A stretch of 6,931 nucleotides of DNA from Coriobacteriia bacterium (GTDB lineage: Bacteria; Actinomycetota; Coriobacteriia; WRKU01), in NCBI GenBank assembly GCA_009784095.1, contig WRDL01000079.1, positions 1 to 6,931 on the forward strand, written 5' to 3'. Every line of letters begins with the position of its first letter. The first letter of the stretch is position 1. The notes beneath the pieces were generated by a model, which was not told the DNA's origin, did not search any database, and saw only the letters and a list, made by a program, of their open reading frames with translations. Below are positions 6,246 to 6,931 of this stretch, piece by piece. Both the position numbers and the translations under genes were made by a program.

Positions 6246-6931
6246 GTAAACACCTTTCGAATATCGAACAGCATCACCTCGAGAGCGAGCCGTGGATCAA
6301 CATGTGCATCGGTGCGCACGATCGCGCGCCCGACCGCGTCAAGACACAAATTGACATCGGCCGGCGTCAGCCGTGCACCGATTCTCTTACTATCTTGCAA
6401 GACATCGCTGTTGTATGCAAGACCATCGGCCCCAACTGACATACAAACAACATCGCGCAGAGCACTGGAAAACACCATGAATACTTCGCGCATACATCGA
6501 CGCTGATAGGCGGTGAGCTGGCGTTTCTGCGTCTTTTCGAGCTCGCTCAGCGCCCGTTTTGAGAGGAATTCCTCCTGAATATTCGCTTCTTCCTCGTCGA
6601 TCCTTCTCATATCTGCGAGCGAGCCGGTGGCCTTGTCGATGATGCGTTTTGCACTTTCGATCACTTCACGGTCATCCATCTGCGCGAGATTCTGGAACGT
6701 GAAGAGCACCTCGCTTCGGGTATCCTGGCGCGTCGTGCTTCGGATATGATCCTGCGCGTCTCGTAACACATTCCCGCATGCGGCAAGCGCTCCACGCGCA
6801 TCGTTCTCCGAACAACCGGTCCGTCTACAGAGCAACTCGATCATCGTAGGCTCGGCCAGCGTCTTGAAGCGGATGATCTGACAGCGTGAGCGTATCGTGG
6901 GAATGATCGTTCCCAAACTGTGGGCGATCAA
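6230..6931 (-). CDS. holB: DNA polymerase III delta-prime subunit, C-terminal part
   Basis: An open frame of 233 codons enters from the right window edge and ends at TAG (6232-6230). Its true start lies outside the window; the TTG at the edge is internal. IAHSLGTIIPTIRSRCQIIRF (2-22) is the conserved clamp-loader segment of AAA+ delta-prime/gamma proteins. It includes the SRC motif that supplies the arginine finger to the neighbouring ATPase subunit. ACGNVLRDAQD (51-61) fits the next domain, and VDPRLALEVMLFDIRKVF (211-228) is the usual end of HolB collar domains. The product sits in the replicative clamp loader that puts the beta clamp on DNA. DnaX shares the SRC region, but the short C-terminal domain and ricT downstream favour HolB. 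It has 16 bases in common with ricT. Confidence 0.88.
   Translation of the reverse strand: MIAHSLGTIIPTIRSRCQIIRFKTLAEPTMIELLCRRTGCSENDARGALAACGNVLRDAQDHIRSTTRQDTRSEVLFTFQNLAQMDDREVIESAKRIIDKATGSLADMRRIDEEEANIQEEFLSKRALSELEKTQKRQLTAYQRRCMREVFMVFSSALRDVVCMSVGADGLAYNSDVLQDSKRIGARLTPADVNLCLDAVGRAIVRTDAHVDPRLALEVMLFDIRKVFTCHRL
6251..6257 (-). promoter_or_regulatory. ribosome binding site of ricT inside holB
   Basis: AAAGGTG lies five bases (TTTAC) before the ricT ATG at 6245-6243 and within the last codons of holB. It supports this start and a coupled holB-ricT transcript. Confidence 0.65.

Overview
The window reads as ordinary chromosomal sequence from a moderately GC-rich Gram-positive-type bacterium. 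A holB-ricT pair, a lipid-type GT4 glycosyltransferase, a Bacillus-type short NagB and a fused GshF would fit a host-associated anaerobe. A coriobacterial actinomycete (Olsenella/Atopobium/Eggerthella-like) is my best guess from gene content. No rRNA or complete phylogenetic marker is present, so that placement is tentative.

Layout. Positions 1-90 (minus) hold the first 30 codons of the GTPase/ATPase YchF, which continues off the left edge. A 132-bp divergent spacer (91-222) separates it from a rightward block: a GT4 glycosyltransferase (223-1380), mscL (1422-1832, TTG start) and nagB (1829-2572, overlapping mscL by 4 bp). From the right edge a leftward block runs holB (partial, 6931-6230), ricT/yaaT (6245-4899, overlapping holB by 16 bp) and gshF (4859-2721). 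The two blocks converge on a 148-bp junction (2573-2720). It contains a strong intrinsic terminator flanked by three copies of one palindromic repeat: two perfect 29-bp direct copies on the nagB side and a 23-bp inverted copy on the gshF side.

How the genes work together. The rightward genes act at the envelope and in amino-sugar metabolism: glycosylation of a lipid or other acceptor, an emergency osmotic release channel, and glucosamine-6-phosphate deamination. The leftward genes pair a replication clamp-loader subunit with an RNA-processing factor (the classic holB-yaaT neighbourhood), followed by one-protein glutathione synthesis.

No wholly new multi-gene system is visible. The least routine items are the repeat cluster at the convergent junction, which resembles REP-type palindromes mobilised by RAYT transposases, and a C-terminal extension of about 180 residues on RicT with extra cysteines and a highly basic, repetitive tail.
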